NCBI GenBank assembly: GCA_020434085.1
Contig: JAGRBM010000085.1
Location: forward strand, 1 to 26,773
Origin: Chrysiogenia bacterium
GTDB lineage: Bacteria; JAGRBM01
DNA: 26,773 bases
Direction of reading: 5' to 3'
Below the pieces are notes generated by a model. The model searched no databases, had not been told where the DNA came from, and worked only from the letters and a program-made list of their open reading frames with translations. Position numbers and translations under genes: made by a program. Shown in pieces: positions 6,558 through 14,961 of the stretch (its first letter is position 1; every line of letters starts with the position of its first letter).

Positions 6558-8630
6558 ATGGGAATTCAGCGATCGAGCGCACCCCAGCAGGCTCCCGCCG
6601 TCGACCGCCTTGCGTCGGCTGACCCCGACGTCCAGCGAGCCGCGGCGCTTGAGCTTGCCGAGAGTGGTGATGATTCAGCCCTTCCGGCGCTGACGCAGGC
6701 TTTCCATACCGAAAACTGGCTGGTACGCGGCGCGTGCGTGCGGGCGATCATCGCCATCGGCGGCGGCCCGGCGCTGGGGGCCTTTTCCACCGCCCTGCAC
6801 GAGGGAGACGCGCGCATTCGCGCCGCGGCGATCGAGATCTTTCGCGGCCTGGGCCGCCACGCCGTCGATCCCCTCTCCCAGCTTCTCAAGGATGCAGACA
6901 CCAATGTCGTGCGCTACGCCGCCGAGCTGCTCGGTGAGATCGGCGATCCCGGTGCGGGTCCCGCCGTGCTGGAGGCCGCGCAGAGCCACACCGACGAAAA
7001 TGTGCGCTACCAGGGCTACCTCACCCTTGGAAAGCTCGGCTACCGCGCCGCCATCCCGCAACTGCGTGAGGCGCTGGGGGCCTCGCTCTGGGTGCAGACC
7101 GCCGCGCTCGAAGCCATCGCGGCGTTGGCGGCCGAAGAACTCGAACCCGACCTGCTCGCCCTCGTTCATAAAACCGAGGTCTGGGCCCTGCCCACGGTGC
7201 TCGACGCGCTTGGATGCGTGGGAACCCAGAGCGCGGTTGAGCCGCTCTATCAGTTCATCGTCAGCGACGAAGAGCTCTCCCTGCACTCGCTGCGCGCGCT
7301 GGTTCGCGTGCTGGCCAAACCGAAGGTCTCCCGCCAGTTCGAGGGGCGCGAGCGCGACAACATTCTGGGCGTTGCCAGGCGTGCGATCGCTTCGAGCGAT
7401 CCCGAGCTGCGCCGCGCCGGCATCGACATGGCCGGCCGCCTGGCCGACGAGGAATCGATCGGCCTGCTGATTCCCTTGCTCGATACCGACTCCGATGCAG
7501 ACGAGAGCGGCGAGCTGCTCGACGAAGAAGAAGCAGCGGCGGCAGCGCAGGCGCTGATGAGCATCGGCGCTGCGGTGGAGGAGGCGCTCGTCGCGGCCTT
7601 CACCGGTCTCGAAGCGGCCGGGCAGATTCTCGCCATGGATGTTCTCGGTCACGTCGGCAGCGTGCGCTCTGGCAAGCTGCTCGTGCAGCTTCTCGATCAC
7701 GAAGACGTCGAGATCAACCGCGCCGCCTGCGACGCGCTCGGCCGGATCGGCGATCCGCGCTTTGCCGACGCGCTGATTTTCCAGTTCCAGCATCCCTTCG
7801 CCTCGGTGCGCAGCGCCGCGCAGCGCGCGCTCAGCCGCTTCCCGCGCGAGGTGATTACCCCCAAACTCCGGCCGCTGCTCTCCGACCCGCTCTCGGACGT
7901 GCGCGCCATGGCCGCCAGCACGCTGGGCGCGCTGCAGGTGCAGGACGCCGCCGGCGAGCTTAAGCACCTGCTCGTCGATCCCGACAACCTCGTCAAGCAG
8001 GCCGCCGTGTTCGCGCTGGCCGCGCTCGAAGAGCGGCAGGTGGGATCGCTGCCGCTGCTGCTCATGGGCAACAACGACCCGGTGCTGCGCCGGAGCTCGG
8101 CGCAGGTGGTGGGCCAGCTTCGCGACCGTCGCGCGGTCGAGCCGCTCGTCTATCTGCTTCAGTTTGACGAGGACATGTGGGTGCGCTTCCAGGCCGCGCG
8201 CGCACTCGGTGAGATCGGCATGGGCGAGAGCCGCGACGCCCGCGCCGTAGAGCCCATGCTCGATCGCCTGAACGATGACGTGGGCCTGGTGCGCGTGGCG
8301 GCGGCCGAGGCGCTGGTTCGTCTGACGGGCGAGGAATACCGGGACCGGCTGCTTCCCATGGCCGAGGATCCCGATCCCGACGTGCGGCGCGCACTGGTGC
8401 GCCTTCTCGGATCGAACGAAGTGGACGGAGTCGGCAAGATTCTGGTGCGCGCGATGCGCGACACCGCGTGGAAGGTCCGCTACGCGGCGCTCGTTGAGGC
8501 GGCGCGCCGGCCCGACGACGAAGTGCTGCTGGCATTTCGCGATCTGGTGCGCGACGAGCACGAACTGGTGCGTCAGCGCGCGAGCGAACTCATCGAAGAC
8601 GTCGAACGGCGCGTCGGGATTGGAGCATAA
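6558..8630 (+). CDS. HEAT-repeat (PBS-lyase type) protein heading the chemosensory operon
   Basis: A 690-aa, apparently cytoplasmic, all-helical repeat protein. From about residue 15 to the end it is a run of roughly 30-residue units of the form 'D..VR.aAa.aLGeiGd..a...L...L', for example VVRYAAELLGEIGD and VEINRAACDALGRIGDPRFA, typical of EZ-HEAT repeats that make curved protein-binding scaffolds. An acidic stretch (about residues 310-330, rich in Asp/Glu then Ala) interrupts the array. There is no signal peptide, membrane helix or catalytic motif. ATG 6558 is chosen because the repeats start soon after; AGG at 6551 is a weak ribosome site. cheR starts 5 nt after its stop, so it is the first gene of the operon and plausibly a scaffold or modulator of this pathway; that role is inferred from position only. 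Confidence 0.85.
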   Translation: MGIQRSSAPQQAPAVDRLASADPDVQRAAALELAESGDDSALPALTQAFHTENWLVRGACVRAIIAIGGGPALGAFSTALHEGDARIRAAAIEIFRGLGRHAVDPLSQLLKDADTNVVRYAAELLGEIGDPGAGPAVLEAAQSHTDENVRYQGYLTLGKLGYRAAIPQLREALGASLWVQTAALEAIAALAAEELEPDLLALVHKTEVWALPTVLDALGCVGTQSAVEPLYQFIVSDEELSLHSLRALVRVLAKPKVSRQFEGRERDNILGVARRAIASSDPELRRAGIDMAGRLADEESIGLLIPLLDTDSDADESGELLDEEEAAAAAQALMSIGAAVEEALVAAFTGLEAAGQILAMDVLGHVGSVRSGKLLVQLLDHEDVEINRAACDALGRIGDPRFADALIFQFQHPFASVRSAAQRALSRFPREVITPKLRPLLSDPLSDVRAMAASTLGALQVQDAAGELKHLLVDPDNLVKQAAVFALAALEERQVGSLPLLLMGNNDPVLRRSSAQVVGQLRDRRAVEPLVYLLQFDEDMWVRFQAARALGEIGMGESRDARAVEPMLDRLNDDVGLVRVAAAEALVRLTGEEYRDRLLPMAEDPDPDVRRALVRLLGSNEVDGVGKILVRAMRDTAWKVRYAALVEAARRPDDEVLLAFRDLVRDEHELVRQRASELIEDVERRVGIGA

Positions 8631-8635
8631 ACACC

Positions 8636-9484
8636 GTGTACGAGAGACCCGAAATCCACATGACGCAAGAGGAGTTCGTGGAACTGCGCGACCTCATCTG
8701 CGCGCGCACGGGCATTCACATCCGCGACACGCGGATGGAATACCTGGAGTATCGGGTCGTCGATCGCATGCAGGCGACCCACACGCGGACCGTGCGCGAC
8801 TACTACTACGTGCTCCGCTACAACCGCGATGCCGATGGCGAGATGCAGGCGCTCATCAACGCCATCACTGTGCAGGAGACCCACTTCAACCGCAATCCGG
8901 CGCAGATCAAGACCTTCCGGGAAGTGATGATGCCGGCGGTGGCCGAGCGTCGTCGCAAGGCGGGGGATCGTTCCTTCAATATCTGGAGCGCGGCCTGCGC
9001 GACGGGCGAGGAGCCGTATACGCTGGCGATCTGCGCGCAGGAATCGTCTCATCAGCTCCAGGGGCTGGACGTGGCAATTCATGCCTCGGACATCTCGACC
9101 CGCGCGCTCAACCTTGCCGAGAAGGCCAGCTATTCCCAGAACAAGCTGCGCGACTACGACGAGGCCACCATCGCCCGGTACTTCGACCAGACCGGCGACC
9201 GCTACGTGCTGCGTGAGCGCATCCGTTCCATTCCGAAATTCGGACGCATCAACCTGGTCGAGCCCGGCGAGTGGCGGAGCCTGCCGAAGATGGACATCAT
9301 CTTCTGCCGCAACGTGTTTATCTATTTTGACCAGAACGCCAAGAACAAGGTGGCCCAGCAGATGTACGATCAGCTTCGGCCCGGCGGCTGCGTCTTCCTC
9401 GGCAACGCCGAGACCATCGATGTCTCGGTCGTACCATTCAAAATGAAGTTCATGGAAGGGGGAATGGTCTACGAGAAGCTGTAG
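8636..9484 (+). CDS. cheR: CheR chemoreceptor glutamate methyltransferase
   Basis: A 282-aa protein that methylates receptor glutamates with S-adenosylmethionine. It has the N-terminal helical CheR domain (about residues 10-65, with RTGIHIRDTRMEYLEYRV), then ETHFNRN (81-87, equivalent to the usual ETxFFR). The SAM-binding loop WSAACATGEEPYTLA follows (117-131). The motif DISTRALNLAEK and the diagnostic MDIIFCRNVFIYFD complete the domain. No TPR extension is present. GTG 8636 gives the tightest spacing to the previous gene; an ATG at 8660 (HMTQEEF) is equally plausible and neither has a strong Shine-Dalgarno. The receptor encoded downstream lacks a C-terminal NWETF-like tether, so CheR must bind the methylation region directly. 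Confidence 0.95.
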   Translation: MYERPEIHMTQEEFVELRDLICARTGIHIRDTRMEYLEYRVVDRMQATHTRTVRDYYYVLRYNRDADGEMQALINAITVQETHFNRNPAQIKTFREVMMPAVAERRRKAGDRSFNIWSAACATGEEPYTLAICAQESSHQLQGLDVAIHASDISTRALNLAEKASYSQNKLRDYDEATIARYFDQTGDRYVLRERIRSIPKFGRINLVEPGEWRSLPKMDIIFCRNVFIYFDQNAKNKVAQQMYDQLRPGGCVFLGNAETIDVSVVPFKMKFMEGGMVYEKL

Positions 9485-9494
9485 ACCGCACGCC

Positions 9495-9857
9495 ATGTCC
9501 AAGAAGATCCTGCTCGCAGAAGACTCGGTGGCAACCCAGAAGTTCGTCAGCTACATGCTGCGCGCCCGGGGCCACACGGTCGATATCTGCAACGATGGCA
9601 TTGAAGCCCTCCAGCGATACGCGGAGGGAAGCTACGATCTGGTCATTCTCGACATCATGATGCCGAGGATGAACGGCCTCGACGCGCTGCGTGAAATCCG
9701 CAGCCAGTATCCCGACCGCAAGACACCGGTGGTGATGCTCACCAGCGAATCGAGCAACGAGGACCAGCAGCGGGGCCTGGCGCTGGGGGCCGACCGCTAT
9801 CTCTCGAAGCCCTTTCAGCCCGAGCAACTGCTCGAATTGGTGGACGCGCTTGGGTAA
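9495..9857 (+). CDS. cheY: CheY-like single-domain response regulator
   Basis: A 120-aa receiver domain with no output domain. The phosphoacceptor is Asp53 (LVILDIMMPRMNG), the acidic pocket Glu9/Asp10, the switch residue Thr83 (VMLTSES) and the conserved Lys105 (LSKPF). All essential residues are present, so it should be phosphorylated by the CheA encoded 46 nt downstream. What it binds is unknown: no flagellar motor, pilus or c-di-GMP gene lies in the window. An alternative role as a phosphate sink is possible. The ATG at 9495 has no clear Shine-Dalgarno; the upstream stop is only 10 nt away. Confidence 0.93.
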   Translation: MSKKILLAEDSVATQKFVSYMLRARGHTVDICNDGIEALQRYAEGSYDLVILDIMMPRMNGLDALREIRSQYPDRKTPVVMLTSESSNEDQQRGLALGADRYLSKPFQPEQLLELVDALG

Positions 9858-9860
9858 TGG

Positions 9861-9889
9861 GCCCCGCAGCACCTACAATGGTGCGGGGC
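9861..9889 (+). other. Intercistronic hairpin between cheY and cheA
   Basis: GCCCCGC (9861-9867) and ACC (9871-9873) pair with GGTGCGGGGC (9880-9889), with AGC bulged and a TACAAT loop. It sits in the only larger gap (46 nt) in the front half of the operon and could protect or separate transcript segments. There is no T-run, so simple termination is unlikely. Confidence 0.45.
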
Positions 9890-9903
9890 ATGGGTAGCCG
9901 GAC

Positions 9904-11643
9904 ATGAGTGATTTCGACGGAGAAGACATACAGGCGCTCTACGGCGAATTCCTCGACGAGACCAAGGAACTGCTGCACAGTTTCAACGAAGAACTGGTCA
10001 AGTTCGAGAATGAGCCGGAGAATACCGACCGCATCAAGCGAATTTTCCGCATTGCGCACACGCTCAAGGGAAATGCCGGCTTTATCGGGCTGACGCCGCT
10101 GCAGGAACTCTCCCACCGCATGGAGAACGTCCTGGGCAAGCTGCGCGACGGGCAGATCCAGTTTGTCGCGGAAATCAACGACGTATTCTTCGAGGGTCTC
10201 GACCTGTGCCGCCGCATCGTTGCCGACTTCGTCGACGACAAACTCGGCAACGTGGACATCGATCCCGTTCTGGCCAAACTCGATACGCTCGAGGCCGGGG
10301 GCGCGATCGCGCCGGCAGGCAAGCCCGCGGCCGCCGCCCCGTCGCCGGCCGTTCCCGCTCCGAAGGCGCAGCAGCCTGCCGCCGCGCCGGTCAAGGAGAG
10401 CGAAGAAGTCGAACGGCGCAGCGCCCAGGACGAAGTCCAGTACATGCGCGTCTCGGCGCAGCGCCTCGACCGGCTGGTGAATCTGGTGGGCGAGCTCGTC
10501 GCCGGGCGCTCGCGCCTTCTGCAGCTCAAACGCGAAATCCCCAACAAGTCCTTCGAGGAAGTCGTTAGCTTCATCAGCAACGTCGCCGGCGAGCTGCAGA
10601 GCGAGGTGCTCGGCATCCGCATGGTGCCGATCAAGCAGCTCTTCAATCGTTTCTACCGCCCGGTGCGCGATACCGCACGCTCGAAAGGCAAGGACATCAA
10701 CCTTGCGGTGCAGGGCGAGAATACCGAACTGGACAAGACCATCATCGAGGCGATCTACGACCCGCTGATGCACCTTGTGCGGAACTCCATCGGCCACGGA
10801 ATCGAGACACCAAGTGAACGAATCGCCGCCGGCAAGGAGCCGCGCGGCACGCTGAGCCTTCGCGCCTACCACGAACAGAACTCCATCTTCATCGAGGTTG
10901 TGGACGACGGACGCGGCTTCAACGTCGAGCGCATTCGCCAGCGCGCGATCGAGCGCGGCATGGTGAGCGTCGACGAGGCCCGCCAGATCAGCGAGAAGGA
11001 AGCCGCCGATCTGGTCTTCCTGCCCGGCTTCTCGACGGCCCGGGAGATCGACGACATTTCCGGCCGCGGCGTGGGGCTCGATGTGGTGAAGACCAACATC
11101 GAACGACTGGGCGGCGTGGTGAGCGTGAGCTGGATTGAAGGGCAGGGGACCAAGTTCACCCTGCGTCTGCCGCTCACGCTGGCGATCATGGAGATCTTCC
11201 TGATCGAGGTCGATGGCCAGCTCTACGGCATCCCGCTTCACTACATCGAAGAGACCATTCGCATCCGGCCCAGCGCAATCGAGAAGATCAAGGGCCAGCT
11301 TGTCTATCTGCTCCGTCACCGGCCGGTGACGATCACCTCGCTGCGCGAATTGTTCGGAAAACCGGCGAAGGAGGACCAGCTAGACTTCCTCCCGGTCATT
11401 GTATTAAGGGTATTCAACCGGCGTATCGGGGTCATTGTGGACCGGCTGATCGGCAAGGAGGAGACCGTCCTCAAGTCGCTCGGCCCCTATGTGGACCGTC
11501 TGGCCGGAACTGACGGAAACTGGATCGCCGGGGCCAGCATTCTGGGTAGCGGAGAGGTGGTCCTGATCCTGGATGTTCCCACGCTCTTCCGCAGTCTGTC
11601 CACCGCGCAGATCGGTGTGAGCGGCATGACGGAGGGCCTGTAA
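9904..11643 (+). CDS. cheA: CheA chemosensory histidine kinase
   Basis: A 579-aa cytoplasmic kinase. Domain order: P1 HPt with phospho-His52 (AHTLKGNAGFIG, 51-62); an Ala/Pro-rich linker (about 132-166) in place of a recognisable P2 CheY/CheB-binding domain; P3 dimerisation (VSAQRLDRLVNLVGELV, 183-199); P4 ATPase with HLVRNSIGHGIE (290-301), DDGRGF (334-339) and GRGVGLDVV (388-396); P5 CheW-like (about 425-570). The N-box is odd: the canonical Asp of 'DHGIE' is Gly297 here. All other ATP-site motifs are intact. Its stop codon is immediately followed by the cheW ATG, so translation is coupled. No strong Shine-Dalgarno precedes ATG 9904. Confidence 0.96.
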   Translation: MSDFDGEDIQALYGEFLDETKELLHSFNEELVKFENEPENTDRIKRIFRIAHTLKGNAGFIGLTPLQELSHRMENVLGKLRDGQIQFVAEINDVFFEGLDLCRRIVADFVDDKLGNVDIDPVLAKLDTLEAGGAIAPAGKPAAAAPSPAVPAPKAQQPAAAPVKESEEVERRSAQDEVQYMRVSAQRLDRLVNLVGELVAGRSRLLQLKREIPNKSFEEVVSFISNVAGELQSEVLGIRMVPIKQLFNRFYRPVRDTARSKGKDINLAVQGENTELDKTIIEAIYDPLMHLVRNSIGHGIETPSERIAAGKEPRGTLSLRAYHEQNSIFIEVVDDGRGFNVERIRQRAIERGMVSVDEARQISEKEAADLVFLPGFSTAREIDDISGRGVGLDVVKTNIERLGGVVSVSWIEGQGTKFTLRLPLTLAIMEIFLIEVDGQLYGIPLHYIEETIRIRPSAIEKIKGQLVYLLRHRPVTITSLRELFGKPAKEDQLDFLPVIVLRVFNRRIGVIVDRLIGKEETVLKSLGPYVDRLAGTDGNWIAGASILGSGEVVLILDVPTLFRSLSTAQIGVSGMTEGL

Positions 11644-12465
11644 ATGTCTCCAATCGAAGGACGCGAAGAAATCCGGGAGAACAAGAACTTCCTGAAGTTC
11701 GTCATGTTCGGCCTGGGCTCTGAGCGCTACTCCGTCCCCGTTCTCAAGGTCAAGGAAATCATCGCAACCGCGCGGATCTTCCCGCTGCCCAAGATGCCCG
11801 ACTTTGTCGAAGGCATCATCTCGCTTCGCGGTGAAATCATCCCCATTGTCGACCTGCGAAAGCGCTTCGAACTGCCCGAAGCCGAAGACACCGAAGAAGC
11901 CCGCATCGTGGTGCTGGAGATGGACAGCTTCTTTGTCGGCATCTCCGTCGATCTGGTCTACGAAGTCATCAAGATCGATGAAGACCTCATCGAGCCGCCG
12001 CCACCGCTGGTGGGCGGGCTGCGCGCCGACTACCTCGAGGGCGTGTGCGAAATCGGCGAGCACCTGATCACCATTCTCAATCTCGAACAGATATTCTCCA
12101 TGACGGAGAAAGCCATTCTGGCCAAGGCGGCCGGCGGCGAAGAAACCGCAGCCGAAAACGGCCTGCCCGCGCCGGGCGACTCGGGCAATCACGATGAGTT
12201 CCTTGGAAAGTGGAACGACGCGCTGAGCTCGGGCAAGGCGAAGCAGGCGGAGGAACCGGCCGTGGCGCCCGCGCCCGCAGCGCCTGAGTTCGAAGTCGGC
12301 GCCTCGCAGGATGTCGCGGTCAGTCCCGACGGCAAGATCGAACACGGCGGGCGAATGTTTTTCCTGGGCAAGCGATTCGCCGGGCAGAGCGTGCATGTTG
12401 CACCTTCTGCAGAGGGGCTCGTCATCTCCCAGGGCGACGAAGTAATCAAGCGGTTTCGCGTCTAG
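11644..12465 (+). CDS. cheW: CheW coupling protein with extra C-terminal SH3-like (integrase-type) domain
   Basis: 273 aa, against about 150-170 for ordinary CheW. Residues 15-155 are a standard CheW domain (FVMFGLGSERYSVPVLKVKE, FVEGIISLRGEIIPIVDLR, VCEIGEHLITILNLEQIF) that bridges receptor and CheA. Residues 160-221 are an Ala/Pro/Glu-rich linker. Residues 222-273 (DGKIEHGGRMFFLGKRFAGQ, then HVAPSAEGLVISQGDEVIKR) follow the pattern 'dG.i...G..y....fAGq.V.v....dgl.v..g...i' seen in the C-terminal SH3-like barrel of IS481/IS21-type integrases. That assignment is by eye. Such barrels can bind DNA or protein. The ATG directly abuts the cheA stop. Confidence 0.92.
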   Translation: MSPIEGREEIRENKNFLKFVMFGLGSERYSVPVLKVKEIIATARIFPLPKMPDFVEGIISLRGEIIPIVDLRKRFELPEAEDTEEARIVVLEMDSFFVGISVDLVYEVIKIDEDLIEPPPPLVGGLRADYLEGVCEIGEHLITILNLEQIFSMTEKAILAKAAGGEETAAENGLPAPGDSGNHDEFLGKWNDALSSGKAKQAEEPAVAPAPAAPEFEVGASQDVAVSPDGKIEHGGRMFFLGKRFAGQSVHVAPSAEGLVISQGDEVIKRFRV

Positions 12466-12505
12466 TGGGCGGGCGCTCCATACCCGGAAGAGCAGGGCAG
12501 GTTAA

Positions 12506-14170
12506 ATGAACATCAACAGCATGCGCACGAAATTCATGCTCCCAATTGTGGCGCTGGCCGTGGCCAGCCTGATGATGAGCGTCGCGGTGGCACTCATCTT
12601 CCAGGACACGCTTCAGGAGAAGTTCCGTGAGAAGGCCCAGATCATCGGCGCGAACATCAAGCTCAACGTCGACGACCTGCAGCGCCTTGGTTTCCTGACG
12701 CTGCCCGAACTCAATGAAATCAGCAACATCGTGCCGCGCATCATTTCGGACGCGCAGGCCAGGGACATCTCGTACTGGGCGATTCTGACTCCCGACGCGA
12801 AGGTGATTTTCTACGGTCGCCTTGAAGAAGGTGCCGATGGAAGGATCGTCGCGAGCGACGACCGCGCCATTTTGCAGGTGATGGAGAAGAACCCCGACCT
12901 GCGCAAGAAGTTTGTCGAGCGCGCGCTTGCCAAGGGCGAGAGTGAGTCGCGGATCGAGGACGAAGTCATTGTTCTGCATGACGATGACACTGACGAAGAC
13001 TACCTGAACATCCGCTTTACCCTGACCGATCCCACCAGCGACGATCCCATCGGCGCGCTGGTCCTGGGCATTCCCGAGCGGCTCATCAATGCCGAGATCA
13101 TGCCGATCTGGTACGCGGCAGGCGTATTCGTGCTGGTTGCGGCAATGATCGCCGTGTTTGTCGGTGTCATGCAGAATCGCGTGGTGGGCAGGCCGATCGA
13201 GGGAATGGTGTCCCTGGCAACGCGCATTGCCGACGGCGACCTGACCTATCGTACAGAGGAGATGAGCGACGACGAGATCGGGCAGCTCTCCCAGTCGCTC
13301 AACGGCATGGCCATGCGCATCCAGGAAATTTTCCGCGAGATGCTCACCGCCACCGAGCAGCTTGCCACCTCGGCGCAGAACTTCTCCGACGGCATCAAGA
13401 ACATGGCCGGCAATTCCGAGAGCCAGTTTGCCAAGACCAAGGAAATGACCGTCGCCATCGAGGAAATGGCCGCCAGCGTGCAGCTCGTCTATGAGAACTC
13501 CCAGCGCACGCGCGAGTTGGCCACCAGCGCGAACAATTCGGCGACCAAGGGCGGTGAGGTCGTTGCCCAGACCCAGCGTTCCATGCAGAGCGTCGAGCGC
13601 ATCGTGACCGAGTCGGCGTCTACCATCCGCGAACTCGGTGCGCGTTCCGAGGAGATCGGCAAGATCATCGATGTCATCAAGGAAATCTCGGGACAAACCA
13701 ACCTGCTTGCCCTCAACGCTGCCATCGAGGCTGCTCGTGCCGGAGAACACGGCCGCGGCTTCGAAGTGGTCGCCGAGGAAGTGCGCAAGCTGGCCGAGAA
13801 GTCGCGCCAGTCCACGCTGCAGATCACCGCGATCATCGGCGACATCACCGACGATACCAACCAGGCGGTCATTGTCATGGAATCGGCGACCCGCGAGGTC
13901 TCCGACGGCGCCGGACATGCCAACCGCACACGCGAGGTGCTCGACGAGATCGTGGCCAGCAATGCCAACGTGCTCGATATGACGAACGCCATGGCCGAGG
14001 CTGCCCAGCAACAGTCGCGTGTCTCCGACGAAGTCGCCGTTGCGGTGACCGACATTTCGCGCGCTGCCAAGGATGTCTCCGACCAGGCCGAGGAACTCGC
14101 GCACACGGTTGAGAATCTGTTCGAACTGGCCGAAAACGTACGCAACATGGTCGGCCGGTTCCGCATCTAG
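12506..14170 (+). CDS. Transmembrane methyl-accepting chemotaxis protein
   Basis: A 554-aa receptor. TM1 spans about residues 10-32 and the extracytoplasmic sensor about 33-200, which contains [19 protein letters not shown] and IGALVLGIP, reminiscent of a single-Cache fold. TM2 is about 201-223, HAMP 223-275 ([20 protein letters not shown]), then the methylation helices and the signalling hairpin tip [20 protein letters not shown] (393-412). The C-terminus ends [16 protein letters not shown], with no CheR/CheB-binding pentapeptide. A ligand cannot be predicted. ATG 12506 has GGCAGG about 6 nt upstream. Being the only receptor in the operon, it is the likely dedicated input to this CheA/CheW. 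Confidence 0.96.
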   Translation: MNINSMRTKFMLPIVALAVASLMMSVAVALIFQDTLQEKFREKAQIIGANIKLNVDDLQRLGFLTLPELNEISNIVPRIISDAQARDISYWAILTPDAKVIFYGRLEEGADGRIVASDDRAILQVMEKNPDLRKKFVERALAKGESESRIEDEVIVLHDDDTDEDYLNIRFTLTDPTSDDPIGALVLGIPERLINAEIMPIWYAAGVFVLVAAMIAVFVGVMQNRVVGRPIEGMVSLATRIADGDLTYRTEEMSDDEIGQLSQSLNGMAMRIQEIFREMLTATEQLATSAQNFSDGIKNMAGNSESQFAKTKEMTVAIEEMAASVQLVYENSQRTRELATSANNSATKGGEVVAQTQRSMQSVERIVTESASTIRELGARSEEIGKIIDVIKEISGQTNLLALNAAIEAARAGEHGRGFEVVAEEVRKLAEKSRQSTLQITAIIGDITDDTNQAVIVMESATREVSDGAGHANRTREVLDEIVASNANVLDMTNAMAEAAQQQSRVSDEVAVAVTDISRAAKDVSDQAEELAHTVENLFELAENVRNMVGRFRI

Positions 14171-14205
14171 GTCCGCGGCGAGCCAGCGAAGGAAGCACCG
14201 GGTTC

Positions 14206-14961
14206 ATGGCTCACATTCTTGCCATCGCAAATCAGAAGGGCGGCTGTGGGAAGACCACGACGGCGGTGAACCTGGCCGCCGGGCTGGCCCTTCGCGGCAA
14301 GCGTGTATTGCTGGTGGATCTCGATCCCCAGTCGAACGCCTCCATGTCCTTTGGCATCGACATCGAGAGCGCGCACGTGACCATTCACGAGCTGCTCACG
14401 CGCCGGGACCTCGGGATTGAATACGGCATCTTTCGCAAGGGAGCGCTGCACATCGTTCCTTCCCGCCCGCAACTGGCGGTGCTCGAGGGCGGCGAGCACG
14501 CCGTTGCGCCCACGCGGCTGGCGGAATTGCTGGGTGGTACCGCCTCACAGTACGATTTTATCGTGATTGACGCGCCGCCCTCGATTGGAAGGCTCACCGA
14601 ACTGGCACTTTCCGCGGCAAAATGGGTGATCGTGCCCGTCGATGTGGGTTACTATGCACTGGTAGGAATCCGCCAACTGCTGGCCAAGCTCGAAGGCGCC
14701 CGGCGGCACAACCCCGCCGTGGACATCCTCGGCTTTCTGGTGACCCACTTCGATGCGCGAAACAACCTCTCGCGTCAGGTTGCCGAAAAGATCGAGGAGA
14801 GCTTTCCGGGCAAGCTCTTTGAGAGCGCCGTGCACTCGACGGTTCGACTGCGAGAGGCGCCGGGACACCACATGACGATCTTTGAATACGACAAAAGCGG
14901 ACGTGCCGCCGAAGACTACCTGACCCTGACCGACGAGGTCGTGGAGAGGTGCGAGCGATGA
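14206..14961 (+). CDS. ParA/Soj-family ATPase in chemosensory operon
   Basis: A 251-aa cytoplasmic P-loop ATPase. The deviant Walker A is KGGCGKTTT (residues 11-19, with the signature Lys11), Walker A' is LLVDLDPQSN (35-44) and Walker B is FIVIDAPPS. The body and length match Soj/ParA, not MinD (no C-terminal amphipathic membrane helix is apparent). There is no ParB, no parS-like repeat and no replication gene nearby. Instead it lies 35 nt after the receptor gene and overlaps the next gene by 4 nt. ParA homologues in che operons (ParC of Vibrio, PpfA of Rhodobacter) position chemosensory arrays by moving on the nucleoid or at poles. The same role is inferred here. Confidence 0.92.
   Translation: MAHILAIANQKGGCGKTTTAVNLAAGLALRGKRVLLVDLDPQSNASMSFGIDIESAHVTIHELLTRRDLGIEYGIFRKGALHIVPSRPQLAVLEGGEHAVAPTRLAELLGGTASQYDFIVIDAPPSIGRLTELALSAAKWVIVPVDVGYYALVGIRQLLAKLEGARRHNPAVDILGFLVTHFDARNNLSRQVAEKIEESFPGKLFESAVHSTVRLREAPGHHMTIFEYDKSGRAAEDYLTLTDEVVERCER

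Noticed and set aside
6675-8561. 628-codon minus-strand open frame over the HEAT gene
   Set aside because: Complement of a repetitive helical protein; no start signal and no domain.
12307-12462. Remnant of an inserted transposon at the end of cheW
   Set aside because: There are no terminal repeats, no target duplication and no catalytic integrase part, and codon use is like the rest of cheW; a domain of the protein is more likely.
14206-14961. Chromosomal parA of a parABS/origin locus
   Set aside because: No parB, parS-like palindrome, rsmG/mnmG or dnaA nearby; the gene is embedded in a che operon.
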